Shown piece by piece: positions 1 to 7,774 of a DNA stretch of 45,241 nt (position 1 is its first letter; every line of letters begins with the position of its first letter). The translations under genes were made by a program, and so were the position numbers. The notes under the pieces were generated by a model that had not been told where the DNA came from, did not search any database, and saw only the letters and a list, made by a program, of their open reading frames with translations. The DNA comes from Hyphomicrobiaceae bacterium (GTDB lineage Bacteria; Pseudomonadota; Alphaproteobacteria; Rhizobiales; HXMU1428-3), in assembly GCA_021775775.1 (NCBI GenBank), contig JAJFHF010000161.1, forward strand, positions 1 to 45,241, read 5' to 3'.

Positions 1-99
1 CCAAAGGAGTTGAGCGATCGTAAAAAATCTTACCAACAAGCGGACGAGCGACGCGCAGACATTGCGGCGCGCCTTGAAAAACTCATCAAAGGGTTGTGA
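1..99 (+). CDS. 3' end of upstream gene, probably GTA gp1 / small terminase (partial)
   Basis: An open frame enters the window at base 1 and stops with TGA at 97-99, giving the last 32 residues of a charged protein that ends LEKLIKGL. The C-terminus is rich in Lys, Arg and Glu and is probably helical. Its stop lies inside the start region of the large terminase gene. In RcGTA-type clusters the gene overlapping or abutting the large terminase is gp1, the small terminase. The identity rests on position only, because too little sequence is present to recognise a family. Confidence 0.45.
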   Translation, partial: PKELSDRKKSYQQADERRADIAARLEKLIKGL

Positions 100-1393
100 T
101 TTTCAAAAATGTTTTCATGATTTATCTCTCGATAGCCTTGAAGCCCTTGCTTTTGATTGGCAAATTTGGGCACGTGATGATCAGTTGCCGCCCCCTTTTT
201 CTGCCCCTAATAAACCTTGGCACATTTGGTTGTTATTGGGGGGGCGCGGGGCGGGCAAAACAAGAGCTGGCGCCGAATGGGTGCGCGCTATGGCATTGGG
301 AAAGACCCCAATTGCACAAGAGCCTGCAAATCGTATTGCTTTGGTTGGAGAAACTTTGGGTGATGTGCGCCGGACAATGGTTGAGGGGGTCTCTGGCTTG
401 CTTGCCATTCACCCTGAGAATGAGCGTCCGTTGTTTGAGCCCTCTAAACGGCGTTTGACCTGGCCCAATGGTTCTATTGCTGAGTTGTTTTCAGCGGAAG
501 ACCCAGATGCGTTGCGCGGCCCGCAATTTATGGCGGCTTGGTGTGATGAGTTGTGCAAATGGTCAAAGGATCAAGAAACTTGGGATATGTTGCAATTTGC
601 TTTGCGCTTGGGTGAGTGCCCACGCCAAGTGGTCACGACCACACCGCGCCCGAGTGCTTTGTTAAAAGGAATAATGGCCGACAGCCAAACCATCATTGGT
701 CGCTCGCGCACCCTTGATAACGCAGCTCACTTATCTGGTAATTTTTTAAAGAGCGTTCAGGCTCGTTATGGTGGGACCCGGCTTGGGCGCCAAGAGCTTG
801 ATGGTGAGCTCATCACTGACCGGGCTGATGGGTTGTGGACCCGTGATCAGCTTGACAAATGCCGGGTTCAAAGTGCGCCGGAATTAGAGCGCATTGTGGT
901 TGCCCTTGATCCGCCAGTGTCGACTGGGAAAAAGGCAGATATGTGTGGTTTGATCGCCGCTGGATTGGGCGTTGATGGACGCGGCTATGTTTTGAGTGAT
1001 AAGAGCACGAAAGGCTTGGCGCCGCTTAAATGGGCCGAATGTGCTATTGCCTTATATCATAGAATTGAAGCTGACCGGATCGTAGCAGAGGTGAACCAAG
1101 GCGGGGATTTGGTGGAGACGGTTTTGCGCCAAGTTGACCCTAGTGTGCCGATTAAAAAGGTTCATGCCAGGCGCGGTAAATGGCTGCGCGCAGAACCGAT
1201 AGCGGCGCTTTATGAACAAGGGCGGATTAGCCATGTTGGGAGCTTTCCTGAGCTTGAGGATCAGATGTGTGATTTTGGGCCTGGTGGGCTCTCGAACGGG
1301 CGCAGCCCCGATAGGCTGGATGGTTTGGTTTGGGCGCTTACAGACTTGATGTTAAGTGGGCAAGTAAATCCGCGTTTGCGCCGTTTATTCTAA
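62..1393 (+). CDS. Large terminase / DNA-packaging ATPase-nuclease (GTA gp2-like)
   Basis: This is the phage/GTA terminase large subunit, which pumps DNA into the prohead and cuts it at headful. The N-terminal ATPase carries a Walker A motif GGRGAGKT at residues 60-67, a Walker B-like AAWCDE ending at D162-E163, and the coupling motif TTTPRP at 192-197. The C-terminal RNase H-like nuclease shows candidate acidic residues D283 (ALDPP), E343 (AEVNQGG) and D420 (DRLDG). Length 443 residues fits the family. There is no ATG near the 5' end: TTG at 62 or TTG at 74 are the options and neither has a strong ribosome site, so translation may be coupled to the upstream gene, which stops at 99. The motor residues look intact. 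Confidence 0.93.
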   Translation: MRRALKNSSKGCDFQKCFHDLSLDSLEALAFDWQIWARDDQLPPPFSAPNKPWHIWLLLGGRGAGKTRAGAEWVRAMALGKTPIAQEPANRIALVGETLGDVRRTMVEGVSGLLAIHPENERPLFEPSKRRLTWPNGSIAELFSAEDPDALRGPQFMAAWCDELCKWSKDQETWDMLQFALRLGECPRQVVTTTPRPSALLKGIMADSQTIIGRSRTLDNAAHLSGNFLKSVQARYGGTRLGRQELDGELITDRADGLWTRDQLDKCRVQSAPELERIVVALDPPVSTGKKADMCGLIAAGLGVDGRGYVLSDKSTKGLAPLKWAECAIALYHRIEADRIVAEVNQGGDLVETVLRQVDPSVPIKKVHARRGKWLRAEPIAALYEQGRISHVGSFPELEDQMCDFGPGGLSNGRSPDRLDGLVWALTDLMLSGQVNPRLRRLF

Positions 1394-1482
1394 AACCTGA
1401 ATTGGTTTTAGTCTTTTAAATTTTTGTCCCTTTTTAGTTTTTATTTTATTTAAAAATGAACCGAACGAACAAGGAATTTTCC

Positions 1483-2742
1483 ATGGTGCAAGAGCAGAAG
1501 AAAACATGGATGCAAAGTTTTACTGGCCTGTTTGAACCCTCATCAAATCATAAACAAGCTATGCAAGAGACGAGTTCTTATGAAAAAAAGGACAGCTTGG
1601 CTAAGCCTTTAATTAGTCTTCATAATCTTGGGCAGGCTCAATGGGCACCGCGTAATTATGCAAGTTTTGCAAATGAAGGGTTTGCCCAAAATGCCATTTG
1701 TTTTCGCTGTGTTCGTATGATTGCAGAAGCGATTGCCTCTATCCCTTTAAGCGTTATTGAAGAGGGAGAAGAGTTTACGCAGCACAGCGCTCTTGATCTC
1801 TTAAACCGGCCTAATTCTGCCCAATGTGGGCCTGATTTGCTGGAAGAATGGTATGGCTATCTTCTGGTGGCTGGCAATAGCTATATGGAAGTCGTCACGC
1901 TTGATCAGACACCGCGCGAGCTATATGTGCTTCGCCCGGATCGTATGAAAATAATTGCTGGTGATGATGGCTGGCCGCAGGGGTATGAGTATGCGCTGGG
2001 TGGGCAAAAGGTGCGCTTTGGTGTTGCCTCTAGCGATCAGCAATCACCTATTTTGCATCAAGCTTTGTTTCACCCGACCAATGATCATTATGGTATGAGC
2101 CCGATTGAGGCGGCTGCTACGGCAATTGATATTCACAATGCGGCCTCTAAATGGAACAAGGCTCTGTTGGATAATTCGGCGCGCCCGTCTGGAGCCCTGG
2201 TTTATACCAACAAAGAGGGGCAGTTGAATGGTGAGCAATATGAGCGATTGCGCCAAGAGTTAAGCGATAATTTTGAAGGGGCTGGCAATGCTGGCAAACC
2301 CTTATTGTTGGAAGGGGGCTTAGATTGGAAGAATATGGGGTTGAGCCCGCGCGACATGGATTTTATTGAAGCTAAATATGTGGCGGCGCGCGAGATTGCT
2401 TTGGCCTTAGGGGTCCCGCCGATGTTGCTCGGCATACCTGGTGATAACACCTACTCAAATTACGCAGAAGCGAACCGGTCATTTTGGCGCCAAACGGTGT
2501 TGCCCTTAGCTGAAAAAGGCGCCAAGGCATTGAGCCATTGGTTGGCTCCAACTTACGGATCATCATTTTCTCTTAAGCTGAAAATTGATGATGTTGTGGC
2601 GCTTAGTGATGAGCGCGAAGTGATTTGGAGCCGTGTTGCCACGGCTGATTTTCTAACCACTAACGAAAAACGCGCCTTGATTGGTTATCCACCGCTTGAG
2701 GGAGATGATTTTGATCGTGTGGACGTACAAGACAGCCTTTAA
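1483..2742 (+). CDS. Portal protein, HK97 family (GTA gp3-like)
   Basis: The portal is the dodecameric ring at the capsid vertex through which DNA passes and to which the terminase and tail bind. The protein has the HK97/lambdoid portal pattern: an early CVRMIAEAIASIPL segment, then EEWYGYLLVAGNSYME, then LALGVPPMLLGIPGDNTYSNYAEA near the C-terminal third, which is typical of this family. ATG at 1483 is chosen because AAGGAA at 1471-1476 sits about 6 bases before it. An in-frame ATG at 1456 would add nine residues but lacks a ribosome site. A 62-base AT-rich gap follows the terminase. The small gp3.5 gene that RcGTA has after the portal is absent, since only 34 bases separate this gene from the protease. 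Confidence 0.93.
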   Translation: MVQEQKKTWMQSFTGLFEPSSNHKQAMQETSSYEKKDSLAKPLISLHNLGQAQWAPRNYASFANEGFAQNAICFRCVRMIAEAIASIPLSVIEEGEEFTQHSALDLLNRPNSAQCGPDLLEEWYGYLLVAGNSYMEVVTLDQTPRELYVLRPDRMKIIAGDDGWPQGYEYALGGQKVRFGVASSDQQSPILHQALFHPTNDHYGMSPIEAAATAIDIHNAASKWNKALLDNSARPSGALVYTNKEGQLNGEQYERLRQELSDNFEGAGNAGKPLLLEGGLDWKNMGLSPRDMDFIEAKYVAAREIALALGVPPMLLGIPGDNTYSNYAEANRSFWRQTVLPLAEKGAKALSHWLAPTYGSSFSLKLKIDDVVALSDEREVIWSRVATADFLTTNEKRALIGYPPLEGDDFDRVDVQDSL

Positions 2743-2776
2743 TCAAAACTGAAGACCAACAAGGTGATTTAAACGC

Positions 2777-3499
2777 ATGATTTCTCACAAAGATTTTTCT
2801 GATCGCGAATTAAAATACGCGCCTGTGGCACTTGAGACTGTCAGTGATGAGGGGGTGTTTTCTGGTTATGCAAGTATTTTTAACACTGTTGATCTTGGGC
2901 GTGATGTGGTGGCGCAAGGTGCTTTTTCTAAATGTTTAAAGCGGGTTAAGCCGTTGTCGGTCAAGATGCTTTATCAACATAACCCTGCCGAGCCGATTGG
3001 GATTTGGGAACGTATTTATGAAGACCATAAAGGGCTTTATGTGCAAGGGCGGCTGTTAAGCGATATTCGCCGGGGCGGTGAGGTGTTGAGCTTGATACGA
3101 AAAGGGGCGCTTGATGGTTTGTCGATTGGGTTTAAAACCTTGCGCTCGCGGCCGATGAACAAAGGGGCGGTGCGCCTTATTCTCGAGCTTGACCTATATG
3201 AGATTTCAATTGTTACGTTTCCTATGCACCGCGATGCCCGGGTGCAAATGGTAAAGTCATTGCCACTGGTCAATGGCTTGCCGACCATCAGAGATTTCGA
3301 GCGATGGCTCATGCGAGATGCTGGGTTCACACGCCGCCAAGCCCAAACGGCAATTGCCAAAGGGTTTAAATCGTTGCTCCTCAAACGAGATGTTGAGGGC
3401 GTGCGAAATAGCACAAATAAAAAGGTGCCCACTTCCATGACTGCATTGGCACAAAAGTTTCGCCATGCGGCCTTAACCCTTACTCAAAATAGAGGATAA
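2777..3499 (+). CDS. Prohead (maturation) protease, HK97 S78 family (GTA gp4-like)
   Basis: This serine protease cleaves the scaffold (delta) domain from the capsid protein during head maturation. The 240-residue protein shows the HK97 protease core: FSGYASIFNTVDLGRDVV at residues 28-45, H68 in YQHNPAEPIG, S116 in DGLSIGF and E142 in YEISIVTFPM, a plausible His/Ser/Glu triad. The basic C-terminal tail (MRDAGFTRRQAQTAIAKG) is common in GTA and phage homologues. AAGGTG at 2761-2766 lies about ten bases before the ATG. The gene sits directly before the capsid gene, as expected for its substrate, with a single base between them. Confidence 0.92.
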   Translation: MISHKDFSDRELKYAPVALETVSDEGVFSGYASIFNTVDLGRDVVAQGAFSKCLKRVKPLSVKMLYQHNPAEPIGIWERIYEDHKGLYVQGRLLSDIRRGGEVLSLIRKGALDGLSIGFKTLRSRPMNKGAVRLILELDLYEISIVTFPMHRDARVQMVKSLPLVNGLPTIRDFERWLMRDAGFTRRQAQTAIAKGFKSLLLKRDVEGVRNSTNKKVPTSMTALAQKFRHAALTLTQNRG

Positions 3500-3500
3500 T

Positions 3501-4775
3501 ATGACCAAATCGACCCCTCCTAATATATATGAAACGAAGGCTGACTTGTCAGGGTATACACCTGAGATCGACAGCGCATTTGATGAGTTCATGCGCGCCT
3601 TTGAAGAATTTAAAGATACCAATGATAGCCGCCTTCATCAGCTTGAACATAAAATGAGCGCTGATGTTGTCAGTGAAGAAAAACTTACCCGCTTGAATGA
3701 AGCGATTGAATCTAACAAGCAAAAGATGGACGAGCTGGTGTTAAAATCGCGCCGCCCTGTCTATGGTAACAATGCTCAGACACAGGGATCTTCACAAGGT
3801 TGCTTGCAGCATAAATCTGCTTTTGAGAGTTACATTCGCTCTGGTGAAAGTCATAATTTGCGGGAGATTGAGCAAAAGGCACTTTCTGTCAGCTCGGACC
3901 CTGATGGTGGCTATTTGGTGCCAGATGAGACCGAGGGGACGGTGATGAGTTCTCTTAAATCGCTCTCACCGATCCGCGCGATAGCTGGTAATCGGCAAGT
4001 TTCCTCAACGGTTTATAAAAAACCATTTTCAATCAATGGGCCTGGTTCTGGTTGGGTTGGCGAGAGTGCCGCCCGGCCTGAGACGACCTCTTCAACATTA
4101 GCTGAGTTGACGTTTCCTACTATGGAACTTTATGCAATGCCTGCGGCGACCAGCACATTGTTGGATGATAGCGCTGTTAATATTGATGAGTGGATTGCTC
4201 AAGAAGTGCAAAGCGTTTTTGCTCAGCAAGAAACAGCTGCTTTTGTAAACGGTGATGGTGTTAATAAACCCAAGGGTTTCCTTGATTATACGCCGGTTGC
4301 TGAGAGCTCTTGGAGCTGGGGCAATGTGGGCTATATTGCCACTGGTGTTGATGGTGATTTTGCCGCCAGTGATCCAAGTGATAATTTGATCGACCTGATC
4401 TATTCAGTGAAATCCGCTTACCGGGGTAATTCTCGTTGGGTGTTGAACCGCTCGACCCAAGCTGAAATTAGGAAGATTAAAGATGCCGATGGCAACTATA
4501 TTTGGCAACCTGGTGCGCGCGCTGGTGAGGCTCCCTCTTTGCTTGGTTTTCCTGTGAGTGAGGTTGAGGATATGCCTTCGATTGGATCTGACAGTCTTTC
4601 AGTTGCTTTTGGTGACTTTAATCGTGGCTATCTGATTGTTGATCGTTTGGGGCTGCGTATTTTGCGCGATCCATATAGCTCTAAACCTTATGTCTTGTTT
4701 TATACGACAAAACGTGTTGGTGGCGGTATTCAAGATTTTGATGCGATCAAGTTCTTGAAATTTGGTGCCTCTTAA
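3501..4775 (+). CDS. Major capsid protein, HK97 fold (GTA gp5-like)
   Basis: This is the shell protein of the particle. Residues 1 to about 125 form a charged, coiled-coil-like delta/scaffold domain (DEFMRAFEEFKD, KLTRLNEAIESNKQKMDEL). It is followed by the HK97 fold from about 127 (ALSVSSDPDGGYLVPDE), which runs to the end (RVGGGIQDFDAIKFLKF). The likely maturation cut is near K126-A127, by analogy with GTA and phage capsids, and would leave about 298 residues. This is inferred, not shown. The upstream neighbour is the protease that would perform the cut. The 168-base region downstream is unusually rich in inverted repeats and may set the dose of this transcript relative to the tail genes. 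Confidence 0.95.
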   Translation: MTKSTPPNIYETKADLSGYTPEIDSAFDEFMRAFEEFKDTNDSRLHQLEHKMSADVVSEEKLTRLNEAIESNKQKMDELVLKSRRPVYGNNAQTQGSSQGCLQHKSAFESYIRSGESHNLREIEQKALSVSSDPDGGYLVPDETEGTVMSSLKSLSPIRAIAGNRQVSSTVYKKPFSINGPGSGWVGESAARPETTSSTLAELTFPTMELYAMPAATSTLLDDSAVNIDEWIAQEVQSVFAQQETAAFVNGDGVNKPKGFLDYTPVAESSWSWGNVGYIATGVDGDFAASDPSDNLIDLIYSVKSAYRGNSRWVLNRSTQAEIRKIKDADGNYIWQPGARAGEAPSLLGFPVSEVEDMPSIGSDSLSVAFGDFNRGYLIVDRLGLRILRDPYSSKPYVLFYTTKRVGGGIQDFDAIKFLKFGAS

Positions 4776-4851
4776 GACCGTTTTTTAGCTGAGCTTTTTT
4801 AAAGCTTGGTTGATAGATTTGTGCCCCTCTTAGCTCCCTCAAAGAGGCCAC

Positions 4852-4902
4852 AAAGGCCTGGCCTTTATTTTTCCCTCCCCCTCAGAAGATGAGGGCCAGG
4901 CC
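4852..4902 (+). promoter_or_regulatory. Competing hairpins after the capsid gene (candidate terminator/attenuator)
   Basis: AAAGGCC at 4852-4858 and GGCCTTT at 4860-4866 form an imperfect-loop hairpin followed by ATTTTT, a terminator-like arrangement. The middle of that element, GGCCTGGCC at 4855-4863, is also perfectly complementary to GGCCAGGCC at 4894-4902, which would close a larger loop containing CCCTCCCCCTC (4873-4883). CCCTC at 4879-4883 can instead pair with GAGGG at 4891-4895. The structures are mutually exclusive. The element lies between the capsid gene and the connector gene, where partial termination would give more capsid than tail mRNA. The fold is read from complementarity only. 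Confidence 0.5.
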
Positions 4903-4943
4903 GCTTTATTCATAAATAATATGACCCTTTAGGAGATAGATCA

Positions 4944-5525
4944 ATGGCTCTTCAACTGCGCTCTGGCCCTGCCATTGAGCCCCTTAGCCTTGTTGACACC
5001 AAAAATTTTTTGCGTGTGGATGGCAGTGATGATGACATTCTTGTTGCAAGTTTAATCGCCGCAGCGCGGGTTTATATTGAAACCACGATTGGTAAAATAT
5101 TGATCAATGAAAATTGGTCTTATTTCATTGATAAATGGCCCACATCAGGGACGCTCTATTTGCCGCTATCACCGGTGCAATCAATTGAAGAGATAAGACT
5201 TCATGAAAACGGTGAGGCCTATGAGGTTTTTGACCCGACCAATTATGTCGTAGACCTCATTTCTCATCAACCGCGCATTAAGCTCATAAATTTAACAGCA
5301 CCGCCAGTGACGGGTGCTGGGCTTAACCAGATTGAAGTTCGCTTTGCGGCTGGTTTTGGTGATTTAGAGAGCGATGTGCCAGAAGATTTGCGGCAAGCCA
5401 TGTTGATGCTTTGTGCGCATTGGTATGAGCAGCGCGAGCCAGTTGGCTTTGGGGGCTCTTTTAATGAAATCCCAACAACGATTACAGCTTTAATGAATAA
5501 TTATAAATCATATCGGGTGCAATGA
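4944..5525 (+). CDS. Head-tail connector, phiE125 gp8 / HK97 gp6 type (GTA gp6-like)
   Basis: This is the adaptor that sits under the portal and starts the neck. The protein has 193 residues, close to the known GTA gp6 length. It has the family layout: an N-terminal helical part with LSLVDTKNFLRVDGSDDDILVASLIAAARVYIETTIGK at residues 10-47, a beta-rich middle (LYLPLSPVQSIEEIRL), and a C-terminal helix EDLRQAMLMLCAHWYEQREP. AGGAG at 4931-4935 precedes the ATG by about eight bases. It is the first gene after the structured intergenic region, and its stop overlaps the next start by four bases. Confidence 0.88.
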   Translation: MALQLRSGPAIEPLSLVDTKNFLRVDGSDDDILVASLIAAARVYIETTIGKILINENWSYFIDKWPTSGTLYLPLSPVQSIEEIRLHENGEAYEVFDPTNYVVDLISHQPRIKLINLTAPPVTGAGLNQIEVRFAAGFGDLESDVPEDLRQAMLMLCAHWYEQREPVGFGGSFNEIPTTITALMNNYKSYRVQ

Positions 5526-5854
5526 TGAAAAAAATTTCAGTTAGTGACTTGCGTCACCGTGTTGCTCTTGAGCGCCCTGAATTAACAACGGATAGCGGAG
5601 GTGGCGCGGATATTACATGGATCAAGGTTGTTGACCTTTGGGCCTCAATTGAACCGCTTTCAGGGCTTGAGCGGTTTTTGGATCATCAAACGCAATCAGT
5701 TCTAACGCATAAGATTATCATACGTTTTAGGGAGGATGTTTTGCCCGAGATGCGTTTGCGTAAGGGGGCGCGGGTTTTTGAGATACTTAGCGTGATGAAC
5801 GAGCAAGAGCGCAATCATTGGTTGGCGTTGGACTGTAAGGAAGCGTGTTTATGA
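5522..5854 (+). CDS. Head closure / head-tail joining protein (GTA gp7-like)
   Basis: This small adaptor (110 residues) belongs to the Phage_H_T_join type (SPP1 gp16-like), which seals the neck after DNA packaging. The visible pattern is LRHRVALERPELTTDSGGGADITW at the N-terminus, then WASIEPLSGLERF, then a beta-rich end (HKIIIRFREDVLPEMRLRKGARVFEILSV), which is how this family normally reads. Start ATG at 5522 overlaps the stop of the connector gene (ATGA), with a second ATG immediately after it. The gene ends inside the start of the next one. Length matches RcGTA gp7 closely. Confidence 0.87.
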   Translation: MMKKISVSDLRHRVALERPELTTDSGGGADITWIKVVDLWASIEPLSGLERFLDHQTQSVLTHKIIIRFREDVLPEMRLRKGARVFEILSVMNEQERNHWLALDCKEACL

Positions 5855-6210
5855 AGGTCTCAGTTCAGTCTAAAAATTCTTCAAGACCCTCTTTTGCCTT
5901 GAGTGATGTTTTGCCCGTGAAAGAGGTTGATTTTTTTGTGCAACAAGGGGCAAAGACGTTGCGCGATGCTTTGTTGTTTGAGCTTGATCAAACAACATTA
6001 GATGGTTCGCAAAAAGCAGAGATTGCGCGTTCGATTAAAATATCAACATTGGATGACGGGGAAATGAGTGTTTCTATTCATAGCTCCCTGGCGGCTGATA
6101 TTGAATTTGGAACACATCAGTTGGATGAGCAGCCCTGGATATTGCGTGCCACACAAACAGCGCTGGCTAAGATTAAATCTATGCAAGGGCGCGGAGAGAG
6201 ACAAGCATGA
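5851..6210 (+). CDS. HK97 gp10-like neck/tail component (extra relative to RcGTA)
   Basis: This protein of about 119 residues resembles the HK97 gp10 family of tail-completion proteins: a helical N-terminal half (FFVQQGAKTLRDALLFEL), a central beta hairpin, then AADIEFGTHQLDEQPWILRA, matching the usual 'VEFGT...QPFLRPA' pattern. I chose ATG at 5851 because it overlaps the previous stop as ATGA and has AAGGAA at 5837-5842. An in-frame GTG at 5845 is possible. The next gene also starts with an ATGA overlap at 6207. RcGTA, as I recall it, has no gene in this slot between gp7 and gp8. The family assignment rests on the C-terminal motif. Confidence 0.72.
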   Translation: MKVSVQSKNSSRPSFALSDVLPVKEVDFFVQQGAKTLRDALLFELDQTTLDGSQKAEIARSIKISTLDDGEMSVSIHSSLAADIEFGTHQLDEQPWILRATQTALAKIKSMQGRGERQA

Positions 6211-6620
6211 CACAAAGTGCAAATTGGCAGTTGCAAGAAGCCCTTTATTCAGTGCTTGCAACCAACACTTCATTGATAAGTTTGTTGGGTGGTCCTAAAA
6301 TTTATGATTTTACGCCGCAAAGAACGAAACCGCCTTACATTACGATTGGTATGAGCCAAGAACGCGATTGGAGCACCAGTACGGAAGAGGGACGTGAACA
6401 TATTGTGACGTTGCATAGCTGGAGCGATAATCGTGGCCGCGTTAAGGCTGATTTGATTCTAGAAACGATCAAAGACATTATGAATATGGCGACTTTGTCA
6501 CTAGCGAACCACAGTCTTATCAATTTGGTTTATGAATTTAGTGAGATTCGACGAGAGCGTGATGGAGACCGGCTTCATGGGTTGGTTCGTTATCGTATCA
6601 CTACAGAGCCAAGCTCTTAA
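6207..6620 (+). CDS. Tail terminator, DUF3168 family (GTA gp8-like)
   Basis: The protein caps the tail tube where it meets the head. It has 137 residues and the DUF3168 pattern: WQLQEALYSVLATNTSLISLLGG at the N-terminus, IYDFTPQRTKPPYITIGMS, HIVTLHSWSDNRGR with the characteristic His-x-Trp-Ser, and a C-terminal EIRRERDGDRLHGLVRYRITTE. The start is fixed by an ATGA overlap with the preceding gene. About 116 bases without an evident gene separate it from the tail-tube gene. Length and position match RcGTA gp8. Confidence 0.9.
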   Translation: MTQSANWQLQEALYSVLATNTSLISLLGGPKIYDFTPQRTKPPYITIGMSQERDWSTSTEEGREHIVTLHSWSDNRGRVKADLILETIKDIMNMATLSLANHSLINLVYEFSEIRRERDGDRLHGLVRYRITTEPSS

Positions 6621-6736
6621 TATTTAATCATTTTATACAGTGTTCTGCTGCTTGCCTAATCTGTGCAAATCAATTTGAGTTGCGTGGGTGATGGTGAGTT
6701 GCGGGCTTTTTAAACCTTAAGCTTAAGGAGCAAAAG

Positions 6737-7147
6737 ATGAGTGCCCAAAAGGGAAAAGATATGTTGTTGAAGCTGGATGGTGACGGGCTTGGTAGCTTTG
6801 TAACCGTGGCTGGCCTTCGTGCTAAAACGTTAGCTTTTAACACTGAGAGTGTTGATATTACTGATGCAGAAAGCCAAGGGCAATGGCGTGAATTGCTTGC
6901 ATGCGGTGTAAAGACGGCGCGGGTTTCTGGTAGCGGCATTTTTAAAGATCAAAGTTCAGACAGCACGGTTCGGGATTATTTTTTCAACGGAACCATTCGT
7001 AACTGGCAAATTATCATTCCTGATTTTGGTAGCGTGGAGGGTTTGTTTCAAATCTTAGGATTTGAATATGCCGGCGGGCACAATAATGAGCTTTCATTTG
7101 AACTGACACTTGAGTCTGCGGGCTCTTTAACATTTAGCGCTCTGTAA
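6737..7147 (+). CDS. Major tail (tube) protein, TP901-1 family (GTA gp9-like)
   Basis: This is the building block of the tail tube. The protein has 136 residues and the TP901-1 major-tail signature: MSAQKGKDMLLKLDGDG at the start, TKSVDITDAES-type text at residues 36-47, a TARVSGSGIFKDQ block, and a C-terminal ELSFELTLESAGSLTF strand. An AAGGAG just before the ATG gives a strong ribosome site, consistent with a highly made structural protein. It follows a short non-coding gap and starts a set of closely spaced tail genes. Length matches RcGTA gp9. Confidence 0.93.
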   Translation: MSAQKGKDMLLKLDGDGLGSFVTVAGLRAKTLAFNTESVDITDAESQGQWRELLACGVKTARVSGSGIFKDQSSDSTVRDYFFNGTIRNWQIIIPDFGSVEGLFQILGFEYAGGHNNELSFELTLESAGSLTFSAL

Positions 7148-7164
7148 AGTTTAAAGGATCAATA

Positions 7165-7485
7165 ATGGCAAATGAGCTTCGCGGTGAAATTGATGTTGTT
7201 TTGGATGGTTGCCCTTATACCGCGTGTTTAACATTGGGGGCTTTGGCTGAACTTGAATCCGCGTTTGGATCTGAGACTTTAATTGGTGTGATTGAGCGGT
7301 TTCAATCAGGCCAGGTTAAGGCGGATGATATTATCATAATTATAGCTGCCGGGTTGCGGGCGGGTGGTCATGATGTGAGCGAACAAGAGGTTGCCAATAT
7401 GCAAGTGGAGGGCGGTGTTCAAGGTTACGTTGATATTGTTGCTCAGCTATTGAAGGCGACGTTTCATTTTAATGATGCGTCGTAG
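7165..7485 (+). CDS. Tail assembly protein, GTA gp10 family
   Basis: This acidic 106-residue protein belongs to the GTA-gp10 (Phage_TAC_11) family. In siphophages, proteins in this position act as chaperones that help tail-tube monomers load on the tape measure. The visible pattern is GEIDVVLDGCPYTACLTLGALAELESAFG at residues 6-34, then a helix VIERFQSGQVKADDIIIIIAAGLRAGG. It lies 17 bases after the tail-tube gene with AAAGGA ahead of the ATG. The next gene begins within a few tens of bases. No programmed frameshift signal was seen between the two assembly genes, so they appear to be separate proteins. Confidence 0.87.
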   Translation: MANELRGEIDVVLDGCPYTACLTLGALAELESAFGSETLIGVIERFQSGQVKADDIIIIIAAGLRAGGHDVSEQEVANMQVEGGVQGYVDIVAQLLKATFHFNDAS

Positions 7486-7512
7486 CGCTTGGGAAGGTTC
7501 TTAAATAAATTT

Positions 7513-7770
7513 ATGACAAGAAAACAGACACAAAAATCTTCTGGCCCATGTTTGCCGTGGAAAGATTTAATGGCGCTAGCGTTTGGGCAGTTAAAAATAT
7601 CTCCAGAGCAGTTTTGGGCCAGCACACCGTTAGAGCTTAAAGCAACGTTTGAGGGGGTGTTTGGTTCTGTTGGTTTTGAACCGCTTTCTAAAGATAATTT
7701 AGAGGGATTGATGGGGCAATTTCCAGATAGCTACAGCCACGATCAATCTGTGAAGCATAAGAAAGAGTAG
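7513..7770 (+). CDS. Phage tail assembly chaperone, DUF2376 type (GTA gp10.1-like)
   Basis: This small protein (85 residues from ATG 7513) sits between gp10 and the tape measure, the position of RcGTA gp10.1. The segment LPWKDLMALAFGQLKISPEQFWASTPLELKATFEG matches the compact helix pattern of the DUF2376 / Phage_TAC_6 group, where a Phe-Trp and a 'TPxEL' turn recur. A TTG at 7489 would give 93 residues. Neither start has a well-placed ribosome site (GGGAAGG at 7491-7497 is about 15 bases from the ATG), so the start is uncertain. The C-terminus is charged and has no recognised domain. Confidence 0.78.
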   Translation: MTRKQTQKSSGPCLPWKDLMALAFGQLKISPEQFWASTPLELKATFEGVFGSVGFEPLSKDNLEGLMGQFPDSYSHDQSVKHKKE

Positions 7771-7774
7771 GCAC

